A stretch of DNA of 53,413 nucleotides, taken from positions 1 to 53,413 of IMG/VR virus record IMGVR_UViG_3300023116_000063; one strand, written 5' to 3'. A program made the position numbers and the translations under genes. Positions 16,105-24,924 of the stretch are shown piece by piece (the first letter of the stretch is position 1; each line of letters starts with the position of its first letter). Source of the stretch: a virus. The notes below the pieces were generated by a model, which saw only the letters and a list, made by a program, of their open reading frames with translations, was not told the origin of the DNA and made no database searches.

Positions 16105-18099
16105 TTAACCTCCCACTTCACTAAATGCAACGCCAGTTCTTACGGCGATGAAGTTTAGTGTAATAAAGTTGATTGAACGAGCAGGCTTGATGTAAATATC
16201 ACCAATGAATTCATTTCTGTCAATGACTTCACCTGTGTTATTTGTTTCATCACAAACCACCTTAAAGTCTGTAATACCTCTACGTCCTTGCACATCTCTA
16301 AGGAATGGTTCTACCAAATTCAAGAATTGTGCTCTTGTAAATGTATCGTTGAACTCAAAGAGTTGGAATTTCGATGCAGTTGCAATTGCCTTTTCAAGAA
16401 CGAGGAACAATCTACGCACGTTAATTCTATCAAACGCAGAAGGTCTAGAAAGAGCAGTCTTGTCACCAAACAAGAATGTTCCTTGGCCTGACTGTGTAAT
16501 AACAGGGTTAATACGAGCAGGATAAAGAATATCCCTTTGTGCCTTGTTAGGGTTGTATGCAAGTCTTACTGCACCACGGATTTGTCCTCTGTTGTAACCA
16601 GCAGGGGAGAACCATGCGTCAGCGACTTGGTCAGTGTTTGCACACAAACCAGCAATGTCACCATTCAATGGTACATATCTGTAAACATCATTGTATCTGT
16701 CGTACATATACTTGTATCCACTATCGAATACTGCATATGAAGAAGATGCAAGGTTGTCAAAGAATGCTTCGACATTTGTAGTTTGAGTGATTGAACTTGT
16801 GATACCAACAACATCTGCTCTACGAGGAGAGATGAAACCAACACAATCTTTACGAGCCTCACAGAGGTCGATAATCATGGTTGCGTGTGTAACACCATCT
16901 GTTCCAGCTGGACAAGTACCAGCCATCACAAGGTTTACATCAACTGTATCAACATCAGCAAACAACTGATATGCAGTGTCCAATTCACCGATTGTTGGGT
17001 TAGCGTCTACACCACCAGAAAGTGTTGAAGTGATAACACCAGCGTCACCAGTAGAAGAGGTGTAAGTTGAACCAGAAGCAATGTCTGTTCCAGCATCAGA
17101 TAGTGAACCGTCGTGATCCATCCATCTTACGAAAGAAGAACCTGTGTTTACTACGTTTGCATAGAAGTTTGTTCCACCTTGTGCAGTTTTAGCAGATGCA
17201 GCCTGAGATACGAATGGATATGTTTCCATTGCAGCATTACCTCTTTGTCCGGCCAAGTCAGCGTCAAAACCAGTAACAGTACCAGCAGTATCGTAAACTA
17301 CGATATGCATTTCGTCACCAGAAATTCCTCTGTCTGTTGCCCAAGGTGATGTGCCAGGCGCACCATCAAACAAGTCATAGTACTTCCAACGTCTACGAAC
17401 AGTAGTTGCAGCAGTCAAGGCAGATTTAAGTCCACCACCGTTAGGATTGTCAAGTTGTCTGATTGTTAGATCGTCAGTTGCAACAGCAGTAACTTCATAC
17501 TGTTGTCCGTCTGCTTCTGCAAAGTAAACAATATCTCCAACTGAGAACAAGTTACCACCGTCACCAGCAGAACCACCACCGTTGTCAATTCCAACAGTAG
17601 TTGCACCAGCAGCAGGCGTACCTGTGGTTACACCAAGTGTACCAGCAGCACCAGAGAATGATTGTTCGTATGCAGTTGCACTTGAACAGATTGATACAGC
17701 AACACCGTTACCGTATGTGCCTGGGAACTTTGCAGCCCAGTTACCGACAGAACCTTGTCCAGCGGCATAGTTAGTTTCATAATCAAAATCGTTTTTAATC
17801 TTCAATCCAGAACCGTCAGCGGTAGCGTTTACAGCAGATGAAGCATCTGCACGAACTACACGAAGAGCGTTTCCGTATTGAAGAAAGTTAGCGGCAGTAA
17901 ACCAAGTTTCAAAATTACTTGCATTTGGTTTACCAAAGACTTGTACAAGATCTTGTTCTGAAGCAATCGGAATGATTTCTTCAACTGGCCCTTGTGGGAA
18001 ACCAGCAGCAATTGCACCAATAGATGTTGCAACAGCAGGAACAATATTGGTCAAGTCGATCTCTTTGACGAGTACGCCAGGGGATACTTGAAATGCCAT
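16105..18099 (-). CDS. gp18: gp18 tail sheath protein
   Basis: A 664-residue contractile sheath protein, T4 gp18 homologue (659). The opening VSPGVLVKEIDLTNIVPAVA and TSIGAIAAGFPQGPVEEI is the typical sheath N-terminus, and the C-terminal domain includes RINVRRLFLVLEKAIATAS and FKVVCDETNN, conserved in sheath proteins of contractile systems. The middle third is a variable protruding domain rich in Gly/Ala/Thr. A TATAAATA late promoter lies 58 bases upstream. Confidence 0.97.
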   Translation of the reverse strand: MAFQVSPGVLVKEIDLTNIVPAVATSIGAIAAGFPQGPVEEIIPIASEQDLVQVFGKPNASNFETWFTAANFLQYGNALRVVRADASSAVNATADGSGLKIKNDFDYETNYAAGQGSVGNWAAKFPGTYGNGVAVSICSSATAYEQSFSGAAGTLGVTTGTPAAGATTVGIDNGGGSAGDGGNLFSVGDIVYFAEADGQQYEVTAVATDDLTIRQLDNPNGGGLKSALTAATTVRRRWKYYDLFDGAPGTSPWATDRGISGDEMHIVVYDTAGTVTGFDADLAGQRGNAAMETYPFVSQAASAKTAQGGTNFYANVVNTGSSFVRWMDHDGSLSDAGTDIASGSTYTSSTGDAGVITSTLSGGVDANPTIGELDTAYQLFADVDTVDVNLVMAGTCPAGTDGVTHATMIIDLCEARKDCVGFISPRRADVVGITSSITQTTNVEAFFDNLASSSYAVFDSGYKYMYDRYNDVYRYVPLNGDIAGLCANTDQVADAWFSPAGYNRGQIRGAVRLAYNPNKAQRDILYPARINPVITQSGQGTFLFGDKTALSRPSAFDRINVRRLFLVLEKAIATASKFQLFEFNDTFTRAQFLNLVEPFLRDVQGRRGITDFKVVCDETNNTGEVIDRNEFIGDIYIKPARSINFITLNFIAVRTGVAFSEVGG

Positions 18100-18156
18100 C
18101 TTTGTTTTCTCCTTTATGGATTCATTATAATTATTAAGTTTCCAAACTTACATGAA

Positions 18157-18164
18157 TATTTATA
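18157..18164 (-). promoter_or_regulatory. Late promoter TATAAATA for gp18-gp19
   Basis: Exact TATAAATA on the minus strand, 58 bases before the gp18 ATG. It diverges from a plus-strand CATAAATA at 18207-18214. Confidence 0.8.
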
Positions 18165-18206
18165 AAAAACCTTTTCTACACTTGATTTTTTATAGGTTAA
18201 GCAACA

Positions 18207-18214
18207 CATAAATA
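18207..18214 (+). promoter_or_regulatory. Plus-strand late-promoter-like CATAAATA before the HNH-like gene
   Basis: CATAAATA on the plus strand ends six bases before the ATG at 18220. In T4 the start site lies about that far from the element, so the transcript would begin at or near the ATG itself. No ribosome-binding site is visible. Confidence 0.5.
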
Positions 18215-18219
18215 GTTTT

Positions 18220-18519
18220 ATGTCGGAGCATTATCAGAAATACAAAGAAACCATAAAAAAGGTATCACAACGCAATTATAGAGCTCGCAAGATATGGGTT
18301 AATGAATATCTTGGTAAAAAGTCCTGTAATTACTGTGGTGAATCTGAAACTGCTTGTCTCCAATTTTATCCTCACGAGAGGAAAATACGCACTCTAACAA
18401 AAAGAAAAGGATTGAACGAGGAATCTAGAACAGAAGTCAAAGATTTAATCAATCAATCCAAAGTAGTTTGTGCAAACTGCTTCCTTAAATTAGAAAACGA
18501 TATTATTGATATTATGTAG
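18220..18519 (+). CDS. Small HNH-like zinc protein, the only plus-strand gene
   Basis: A 99-residue basic protein with two Cys pairs (CNYC 36-39, CANC 84-87) around LQFYPHERK, matching the layout of small HNH endonuclease-like proteins in which a first zinc pair is followed by a FDH-type motif and a second CxxC. The usual His after the second pair is Phe here (CANCFLK), so it may be inactive as a nuclease or act as a DNA-binding protein. It lies opposite to all neighbours, between gp17 and gp18, a position suited to a mobile homing-type gene. In-frame stop TAA precedes the ATG, fixing the start. Confidence 0.72.
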   Translation: MSEHYQKYKETIKKVSQRNYRARKIWVNEYLGKKSCNYCGESETACLQFYPHERKIRTLTKRKGLNEESRTEVKDLINQSKVVCANCFLKLENDIIDIM

Positions 18520-18533
18520 GTATTTTAAGATTT

Positions 18534-20183
18534 CTACCAATCTGAATCGTATGAACGAACCACTGGACTCCACCGTGTTCCATACTCATCTACAATAGTT
18601 TCTCCGTATCCATTATCATTCAACCCATCATCAAAGAACCCAAAAGGAGCCATATCCTGTTCTAATTGATGTTGTTGTTCTAAGAACATTCTAGCACGAA
18701 TATCATCGTCAGTTAGTTCTTTAAAGTATGTCTGTTCTACCAACCACGCAAAGATAACACAACACATAGCTAAGTCATCTGTATGTCCATCTTCTGCCTC
18801 AAAGGATTGTCCTTTAAGAATAAAGGTAGAGAACTCATTGATTAAGTCGTAATCATTGATAATGAGTTTATCTGTTTCAATAATCTGTTTAAGGTTAGAA
18901 CATCCTAGTTTTTTAACTGCCTTTGTTGTTCTTACCCCCAATTGTGCTTTTCCACCACTAAAACCACCACCAATCACCTGACCTGCACGACCACGCATAC
19001 TTGCCATAATAAGGTTCTCATACTCCAAGTCAAACTGTAGTGCAGTTGCAACTTGTTCACCGATATCATTCACCTCAATCAAAATATAGGCTTGATTGTA
19101 AGCCTTAGATACATCATGGATAATGTTGGGAAAGAGTAGAGGTTTGATTTCGTTATTACGATATTTTGCAACAATCTTATAAGGAACTGTAGATACATCA
19201 AAGACAATAAATGCAGAGTAGTCATTATTTGTGCCTCTTGCAACGTCAGCAACCACAACATATGTACCACCATCATTTGGTTTCTCATACATATCCAATC
19301 CAGCGTTTGACTGAATAGGATTCTGAAAGGCCATTGACTTAATCTTTGAAGGATTAATAAGTGTATTTGCAGAACCCAAAAACTCACAGTCAAACTCTCT
19401 TCTGAACTGTTCTTCAGAAGTATTTGCGATTGTCTCTGTTCGCCACTTTTCATCTCGGCCTGGCACTTGACTCCAGTGAACATCTATGATATTATACGAG
19501 TTTCTTTTGTTCTCTGCATCAACCCACAATTTGTAGAAAAGATTCATACCATTGGGTGTAGATACAATAATAACTTTTGTAGTTTTACCAGATGAGATTG
19601 TAGGATAAACAGAACTAAAGAAGTCCTCTGCTACGTTGTTTGGAACGAATGCAAATTCGTCCAAGAATATCATGTTGTAAGAACCACCACGAACAGCAGA
19701 TGAAGATGTAGAAGATGCAACAACCCTACTACCATTCTCTAAGTCTACTGAACCTTTGTTCCAAGACACCACGCCCTGTTGTAACCACTTAGGAAGATTC
19801 TCATATGCAAGTTGAAGTCTACCAAGAATGTCTCTTGCAGTCGCAGCCTTGTTGGCAAGGATTGCAACATTCATGTTAGGATTGAATAGAACGTAGTGAA
19901 GAATATAGGATACCATAGTCGTGGATTTACCAGACTGTCTTGGCATCTTACAGATAGTAAAACGATTGTCGTGGATTGTATCTACAATGTCCTCTTGAAA
20001 ATTATACATTTCAAAAGGAACAAGTCCTTCATCAAGCGATACGATTTTAATATAATTCTTGATAAAGTATATGGGATTTTCCATACACTTCTGGTATTCA
20101 AGAATTTGATTTTTCGTCCACTCTACAGGAACATTAGATTTTTTTAGTAGAGGATTTCCAAGGTAGTGATCATAAGTTTTCAT
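18534..20183 (-). CDS. gp17: gp17 terminase large subunit
   Basis: A 549-residue packaging motor of the T4 gp17 family. ATPase: Walker A MPRQSGKST (80-88), Walker B MIFLDEF (171-177) with catalytic Glu176, and coupling motif VSTPNGMN (208-215). Nuclease: Asp313 in VVADVARG, Glu370/Asp373 in ILIEVNDIG and HTDD (467-470). It cuts concatemers and pumps DNA into the prohead through gp20. The start overlaps the small gene upstream by 14 bases. Its gp16 partner is not adjacent but 1.7 kb upstream. Confidence 0.97.
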   Translation of the reverse strand: MKTYDHYLGNPLLKKSNVPVEWTKNQILEYQKCMENPIYFIKNYIKIVSLDEGLVPFEMYNFQEDIVDTIHDNRFTICKMPRQSGKSTTMVSYILHYVLFNPNMNVAILANKAATARDILGRLQLAYENLPKWLQQGVVSWNKGSVDLENGSRVVASSTSSSAVRGGSYNMIFLDEFAFVPNNVAEDFFSSVYPTISSGKTTKVIIVSTPNGMNLFYKLWVDAENKRNSYNIIDVHWSQVPGRDEKWRTETIANTSEEQFRREFDCEFLGSANTLINPSKIKSMAFQNPIQSNAGLDMYEKPNDGGTYVVVADVARGTNNDYSAFIVFDVSTVPYKIVAKYRNNEIKPLLFPNIIHDVSKAYNQAYILIEVNDIGEQVATALQFDLEYENLIMASMRGRAGQVIGGGFSGGKAQLGVRTTKAVKKLGCSNLKQIIETDKLIINDYDLINEFSTFILKGQSFEAEDGHTDDLAMCCVIFAWLVEQTYFKELTDDDIRARMFLEQQHQLEQDMAPFGFFDDGLNDNGYGETIVDEYGTRWSPVVRSYDSDW

Positions 20184-20433
20184 TATCTGCGTTCAGTTGT
20201 TCTATTGTTTTAGCAATACCCAAATCATAAGCTTGTCTAATTTGATTATCAACACCAACTTGAATCGCAATATCGTTATTATTACAATGATCTACTAGAG
20301 ATGCAACAATCGTATCTGTTGCCAGTCTTGATCTGTAGTCCAACCAGTTTTGTAAATATTCTTGAACATCCAAACAAACAGAATCCATAGCTAATTTTTC
20401 TGTTTCTGAAATATTTAAATTAATTTGTGCCAT
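20170..20433 (-). CDS. Small protein paired with C1q-like fibre (copy 1)
   Basis: An 87-residue protein of unknown function, paralogous to the 94-residue product of 39942-40226. Shared features: TEK near residue 12, CLD(V/A)QE(Y/F)(L/V)QNW, a lysine/arginine-rich helix, (D/E)HCN(N/A)NDI and QA(Y/F)(D/T)LG. Both copies lie directly downstream of a C1q-like adhesin gene, so a chaperone or attachment role for such tips is inferred. It is not terminase small subunit: gp16 is found at 21875-22291. It overlaps gp17 by 14 bases. Confidence 0.75.
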   Translation of the reverse strand: MAQINLNISETEKLAMDSVCLDVQEYLQNWLDYRSRLATDTIVASLVDHCNNNDIAIQVGVDNQIRQAYDLGIAKTIEQLNADNENL

Positions 20434-20448
20434 AATTTGAGTTTCCTT

Positions 20449-20456
20449 TATTTAAG
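20449..20456 (-). promoter_or_regulatory. Late-promoter-like CTTAAATA overlapping fibre stop
   Basis: A degenerate NATAAATA element on the minus strand, overlapping the TAA of the C1q-like fibre gene and 16 bases before the 87-residue gene and gp17. Confidence 0.35.
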
Positions 20457-21873
20457 CTATCTTGTAGCCCATCCACCATGTGTTCCATTGATTGCCTCCA
20501 GAATTCATCGCCCAAGCAGAGCCACCATGTCCATAAATTCTTACATAATCACCTTGATCTAATTCTAGAACATTCATATAGGCCTGGGTGCTATTTGCAT
20601 AATGTGGTAGATCTTCTACTACATCCAAAGTTCTGGTGTTGCCATTTACACCCCAACTACAATACCAACCAGTTGTTTGAGTACCACTAAAATCTGGTTT
20701 GAAAACCATCAAATAAAGTCCAGCAACTGGAGCGGTAAATTGATCACTTGCAAAAGAACTGTGATGCCTTCTTGTTTGCACCCCAAAGTAATTAGAGGCA
20801 CCATAAAGTGTCCAACCTGTGACTCTGGTAGCGACATTAACGACATTTGTAAAGCTTGTATTTAGATATGCAGCAAATGCTACTTGATTTGGATGAGATA
20901 CCCTACCAGAAGTATCAACAACTATACCAACATTATTATTATTTAATATATGAAGCCCACTTGCACCAGTTGCTCCTGTTTGATAACCAGCATAAGCTCC
21001 ACCGCCAGCATCTGTTGATGTTTCAACACCAATTTCTGCCGTAGTCGCCGTATTTTGCAATTGAAGAGCAGCAACAGATCCAGAATTTGTAGTTTTGATG
21101 AGTGCTCTGGCGTTGTTTGTATTTTCAATATGTAAGGGTAAGGACGGTGAAGTAGTGCCAATGCCGACATTATTACCATCAATAGCAACCCTAGTAACTC
21201 CAGCAGTCTGAAGATGAAGTGGTTTAGCACTACCAGATGCACCATTAACATGACCAACACGAGCGACAGAGCCAGTGAAGTCCATTATAATTCTTTCGTC
21301 ACCGGCACCAAAATTAGCAGATGCACCAGAAGAACCTATCGCACCAGCAACATTTAATCTTTCATTACCAGTAGTTGTGTTAAGACTAGTAAATCCATTG
21401 GGATCTATAGTAAATCGTTCAGCACTTGAAAAATCTTGATTATAATTTATTGATAATTTACCTGTTGATTGGACACTTCCGACAGCCCAACTTCTTGTTC
21501 CAGCATCGTGAAACCAGATATAACCGTCTGCATCATCGTTATATACTTCAATATTTCCCGCTACTCTTAGTTTTTCAAGAGAACTCGTAGAACCAATAGC
21601 TACTCTATTATTTGTACTGTCTAGATAAAGTGTTCCAGAATCGTAGTTTAGGTTATCTGCAAGTTTTGGGCCTGTGACAGCACCATCTGAAATCTCTGAT
21701 ACAGTAACAGAGTTTGCCGCCAAATCCTCGGCAGCAATAACATCAACACCAATCTTTGCAGAGTTCACTGCATCATCAGCAACTTTAACAGTTGTTACAG
21801 CACCATCAGCGAGTTTTGCAGTTGAAATGCCACCGTCACCAATGGCTGTATTTTTAATTCTGGTTAATGGCAT
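20452..21873 (-). CDS. Tail fibre/adhesin with repeat stalk and C1q-like tip
   Basis: A 473-residue fibre protein. The N-terminus has decapeptide-like repeats (ISTAKLADGAVTTVKVADDA) and the shared adaptor IGVDVIAAEDLAANSVTVSE, then LNYDSGTLYLDSTNNRV and a beta-rich shaft. The last 140 residues (FTAPVAGLYLMVFKPDF, LELDQGDYVRIYGHGG) look like a C1q/TNF-type jelly-roll tip, a common trimeric receptor-binding domain. It occupies the space between gp16 and gp17, genes that are adjacent in T4, which suggests insertion. It is directly followed by a small paralogous partner gene. Confidence 0.85.
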   Translation of the reverse strand: MPLTRIKNTAIGDGGISTAKLADGAVTTVKVADDAVNSAKIGVDVIAAEDLAANSVTVSEISDGAVTGPKLADNLNYDSGTLYLDSTNNRVAIGSTSSLEKLRVAGNIEVYNDDADGYIWFHDAGTRSWAVGSVQSTGKLSINYNQDFSSAERFTIDPNGFTSLNTTTGNERLNVAGAIGSSGASANFGAGDERIIMDFTGSVARVGHVNGASGSAKPLHLQTAGVTRVAIDGNNVGIGTTSPSLPLHIENTNNARALIKTTNSGSVAALQLQNTATTAEIGVETSTDAGGGAYAGYQTGATGASGLHILNNNNVGIVVDTSGRVSHPNQVAFAAYLNTSFTNVVNVATRVTGWTLYGASNYFGVQTRRHHSSFASDQFTAPVAGLYLMVFKPDFSGTQTTGWYCSWGVNGNTRTLDVVEDLPHYANSTQAYMNVLELDQGDYVRIYGHGGSAWAMNSGGNQWNTWWMGYKIA

Positions 21874-21874
21874 A

Positions 21875-22291
21875 TTACTTTCCCTTTAACATCTTTTGTA
21901 GTTCAGCAGTGCTTCCAACAAATAATGCATTTGTTACGTTCTGAGGAGCAGAATTAGGAACTTCTTTGAGTTTCTTCATCTTTGCTTGCAAATCACCCAA
22001 TTTCTCCGTGACTTCTGCCACTTGTTTAATCAAGTTCCCAGCAACCTCATAGGTTCTTGGGTGTTCTGATTCTCTTGCAAGGTCTAGAATACCATCAATG
22101 GCATCCTGTCCTCTTTCGATAAGATTATAAAAGTTCTCTCGTTGATATTTATAATCGTTATCTATATCTTCTTCATTTAGTTTTGTTTCTGGAACAAGAA
22201 CAGGTTTTGGTGGAGTAACATCCTTTACTGCCAAAACCTCTGGTTCTGCTATTCCTAAAACATTATCTAAAATGTCAGTCTGATTGCTCAT
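21875..22291 (-). CDS. gp16: gp16 terminase small subunit
   Basis: A 138-residue homologue of T4 gp16 (164 residues), which recognises DNA for packaging and stimulates gp17. The central helical region IDNDYKYQRENFYNLIERGQ to SEHPRTYEVAGNLIKQVAE corresponds to the coiled-coil core of T4 gp16 (DDYGVVRRNM, SPRHMEVFATLM), and the end NVTNALFVGSTAELQKML matches QNATVFMGSPTEL. A proline-rich segment TPPKPVLVPE precedes the core. It overlaps the 76-residue gene upstream by 17 bases. Confidence 0.88.
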   Translation of the reverse strand: MSNQTDILDNVLGIAEPEVLAVKDVTPPKPVLVPETKLNEEDIDNDYKYQRENFYNLIERGQDAIDGILDLARESEHPRTYEVAGNLIKQVAEVTEKLGDLQAKMKKLKEVPNSAPQNVTNALFVGSTAELQKMLKGK

Positions 22292-22505
22292 CTACCGCTT
22301 CTTCTTGTTTTGGAAGTTCGGCTTTCAAATTGTCAAACATCAATTGTCTAGATGCTTTGAGCATCTCAATTTCAAAAGTTTTGTCTGCTTCCAACTGATT
22401 TGACTTTTGAATATTATTAATTAGATTAATACAATTCTGGCTCAAATCTTCAATTGCATACTCTACGTCATCAATTGTAATCATTTGTTTCTTTTCTTCA
22501 GTCAT
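22275..22505 (-). CDS. DUF6447-like small protein
   Basis: A 76-residue protein: ITIDDVEYAIEDLSQNCINLI followed by a helix (NQLEADKTFEIEMLKASRQLM) and an acidic end. This looks like the DUF6447 family of short phage proteins (I-x-I-D-G/D-x-E-Y opening). Function unknown. It overlaps gp16 and probably forms one operon with it under the CCTAAATA element at 22541-22548. Confidence 0.75.
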   Translation of the reverse strand: MTEEKKQMITIDDVEYAIEDLSQNCINLINNIQKSNQLEADKTFEIEMLKASRQLMFDNLKAELPKQEEAVDEQSD

Positions 22506-22540
22506 AATATTTTCACTCCGTTTATTATATGTCTGTCTTT

Positions 22541-22548
22541 TATTTAGG
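22541..22548 (-). promoter_or_regulatory. Late-promoter-like CCTAAATA before the DUF6447-gp16 genes
   Basis: A one-base variant of the late element on the minus strand in the gap after the S74 fibre, 36 bases before the ATG at 22505. Confidence 0.5.
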
Positions 22549-22555
22549 TAGACTA

Positions 22556-24067
22556 TTAAAGTCCAGCATCGTCTAGTCTTGCCTTCAGACTATCAATTTC
22601 TGTTAGTGCTTCTTGTAAAGATTTAACAAGTAGTGGAACAAGCTTGGCTTGGTCGATTGCTTGGTAATCTGGATTACCATCATCATCTACTGCATCCTTT
22701 TCACCAGTAATTGCTTCTGGAACAATATCTTGAACCTCGTGTGCAAGGAAGCCATCGACTGTTGTATCTGCGTCAGCGATGAAGTTAAATCTAGCAGGTT
22801 TCAGTTGCTTTAATCTTGTTGAGGCATCAAAGTCGTATTCTACATTTTCTTTTAGGCGGTAGTCAGATGAGGTGTTGTAAGATACGGATGAGGTATTACC
22901 AGTAATATTTCCAACTTTATTTCCAGCACCTCTATAAAATTGAACTATTTCTCCATTTGCATTCATTCTGTTTAATTGTAAAGATGGATCATTGTTTCTT
23001 TCTATTCTAATTAACCCAGCTGCACCATTGACAGAAATACCAACGCTGTCATTAAAACTATCACTAGTTTTATTAAGACAAAGATGACCACCAGTAGTAA
23101 GACGCATTTTTTCGTCAGCAGGACTAAGAACACTACCATCTGCTGCATTTCTAGTAGCAAATATAAGTTCCAGACCTGATGCATTATTAGTTGATATTGC
23201 ACCAATCCCCGCTCTTCCCCTCTGTACAGCACTACTACTTGGATACCCTGTCCAAGAAATCCACGGCGCATATTGGTTTGATGACAATGAAGCACTAGGT
23301 ATCATAAGAATACCTTCATTTGTTGTCGATGATCCAGAAGTTATTGTACTATCACTTATAACCGATAGTTTTGCACCGGCGTCTGTTTGGACACCACCAA
23401 TATTAACACGGCCCGAGCTGTCTATACGCATGGCTTCTGAGTTGCTAGTGCCAAAGTGTAAGTCACCTGTTCGTGTCCACAAGTCTATGCCTGCACCTGT
23501 CCATTGATACATCGCTGACCTATGTGCAGATTGAATAGCAGGAGAACTGCCAAAAGAGTACAGGTCTATACGACTTCCAGTACCCTCATTGTTTTGTACT
23601 TGTGCGCTAATAACATTGGTGCTTGAACCAGAAACGTGAAGATTAGCATTTGGCGAACTAGTGCCGATGCCAACATCACCATCATTGGCCACACGAATTT
23701 TTTCAGAACCAGCAACCATAAAGGCAAGTTGTGTGCTTCCAGCCTCAGTTCCAAAAGTGCCAACACTACTTCCATCTGTTTTAAATGTGAAGTTAGTTGC
23801 AACACCATCTGTAAAAGTAACTAAACTTCCAACACCACCACCATTTAATTCAAGTTTTCTACTGGGCGAAGTTGTTCCTATGCCTACACGATTGTTTGTG
23901 CTGTCGAGGTATAGTGTTCCAGAATCATAGTTTAGGTTATCTGCGAGTTTTGGGCCTGTAACAGCACCATTTTGAATTTCGGCAGTTTCAACTGAACCAG
24001 CTGCCAAATCCTCAGCAGCGATAACATCCACTCCGATACTTCTTGATATGATTTTTCTAATTGCCAT
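22556..24067 (-). CDS. Tail fibre with S74 auto-processing chaperone domain (copy 1)
   Basis: A 503-residue fibre protein. It has a shortened adaptor (IGVDVIAAEDLAAGSVETAE), the LNYDSGTLYLDSTNNRVGIG module, repeated VGIGTSSP-type shaft segments, and a C-terminal peptidase S74 (intramolecular chaperone) domain. Key residues: Ser401-Asp-Tyr-Arg-Leu-Lys406, FLAHEV (441-446) and a terminal coiled coil ESLKAR-like helix. In this family the domain trimerises the fibre and then cuts itself off just before the Ser. It lies between gp15 and gp16, again a non-T4 location for a fibre. Confidence 0.92.
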   Translation of the reverse strand: MAIRKIISRSIGVDVIAAEDLAAGSVETAEIQNGAVTGPKLADNLNYDSGTLYLDSTNNRVGIGTTSPSRKLELNGGGVGSLVTFTDGVATNFTFKTDGSSVGTFGTEAGSTQLAFMVAGSEKIRVANDGDVGIGTSSPNANLHVSGSSTNVISAQVQNNEGTGSRIDLYSFGSSPAIQSAHRSAMYQWTGAGIDLWTRTGDLHFGTSNSEAMRIDSSGRVNIGGVQTDAGAKLSVISDSTITSGSSTTNEGILMIPSASLSSNQYAPWISWTGYPSSSAVQRGRAGIGAISTNNASGLELIFATRNAADGSVLSPADEKMRLTTGGHLCLNKTSDSFNDSVGISVNGAAGLIRIERNNDPSLQLNRMNANGEIVQFYRGAGNKVGNITGNTSSVSYNTSSDYRLKENVEYDFDASTRLKQLKPARFNFIADADTTVDGFLAHEVQDIVPEAITGEKDAVDDDGNPDYQAIDQAKLVPLLVKSLQEALTEIDSLKARLDDAGL

Positions 24068-24097
24068 GCGTTTCTTCCTTTAGGAATTCTTTTCTAT

Positions 24098-24105
24098 TAT
24101 TTATT
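24098..24105 (-). promoter_or_regulatory. Late promoter AATAAATA for the S74 fibre
   Basis: NATAAATA on the minus strand, sharing its TAA with the gp15 stop codon (24101-24103), 31 bases before the fibre ATG. Confidence 0.75.
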
Positions 24106-24922
24106 CATCTTGGTCAGTTACAGGATTATAAGTTTTCGCATCTTCAAAGAAACTTGTTGTTTCATTAAATCCAAAGTTATCATCATCTGGATCAAATTCT
24201 TGTGCAGTTGCATTTGATGGATTCGGTGCGACTGTGTATCTTTGTTCCCTAGATGGAGCATTAACTGGAGTATTTGCATACTGGTCAACTTGTACAGTAC
24301 GAATAACATTTGTAGACGTTACTGGGCCGTACAAGTAATACTTTGCAGTAAAACTTAGAGTATAAATGATACTCCTTCTACTTGTAAAGTCGCCTTCATA
24401 ATCGTCCTCATAAGAGATACTATTCAGTACGATAGGAACATCACGAATGATATCTAGTTCTGGAATCTCTCTCAAAGTTACTGTGTATTCTGGTTGAAAG
24501 TAAGGAAGGATTTGTTCTACAATTTGCAACGCATCATCTGAGTTCTTTGCAAGAATATACAACTCAAAGTCAACATTATATGGAACAGGCATAAAACCAG
24601 ATTTTAATTGTGAGTTATCTGCACCATCTAGTACCTTCTTTGCCTTCATAATTTTGTTTTGTTTTCTGGTTGCATCATATGTCAAACCAGAAATCTCAAA
24701 CCCAATACGAGGAAGTGTAACCGCTACCTTTTTTGCAAGGTTAGGGTCTTCTGTCAATCTTGACAACCACTTTTGTTTTGGGCCATATGCAAGTGGAACT
24801 TTCATTGTCTGTGTGACATTTCCACTGCTATCTTTTTTAGTCAATTGAATTTGGTTAAAAAGTGTACCAAACGCAACTACGACATTTCTTGTCGATTCGT
24901 TATAAAAATAATTTCCAATCAT
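24101..24922 (-). CDS. gp15: gp15 tail terminator/sheath completion protein
   Basis: A 273-residue homologue of T4 gp15 (272), the hexameric ring that caps the tail tube and sheath and joins the neck. Typical segments: MIGNYFYNESTRNVVVAFG, the core VTLPRIGFEISGLTYDATRK and SGFMPVPYNVDFELYI. The tail (DPDDDNFGFNETTSFFEDA) is acidic. It follows gp14 by one base, giving T4 order gp13-gp14-gp15. Confidence 0.93.
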   Translation of the reverse strand: MIGNYFYNESTRNVVVAFGTLFNQIQLTKKDSSGNVTQTMKVPLAYGPKQKWLSRLTEDPNLAKKVAVTLPRIGFEISGLTYDATRKQNKIMKAKKVLDGADNSQLKSGFMPVPYNVDFELYILAKNSDDALQIVEQILPYFQPEYTVTLREIPELDIIRDVPIVLNSISYEDDYEGDFTSRRSIIYTLSFTAKYYLYGPVTSTNVIRTVQVDQYANTPVNAPSREQRYTVAPNPSNATAQEFDPDDDNFGFNETTSFFEDAKTYNPVTDQDE

Positions 24923-24924
24923 AG

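Noticed and set aside
20170-20433. Terminase small subunit next to gp17
   Set aside because: Position suggested gp16, but a paralogue lies in the fibre island and the true gp16-like sequence is at 21875-22291.
22146-22153. TATAAATA inside the gp16 coding region
   Set aside because: It lies mid-gene, about 270 bases from the next start; the sequence encodes conserved gp16 residues, so it is probably chance. It could still add to fibre 20452 transcription.
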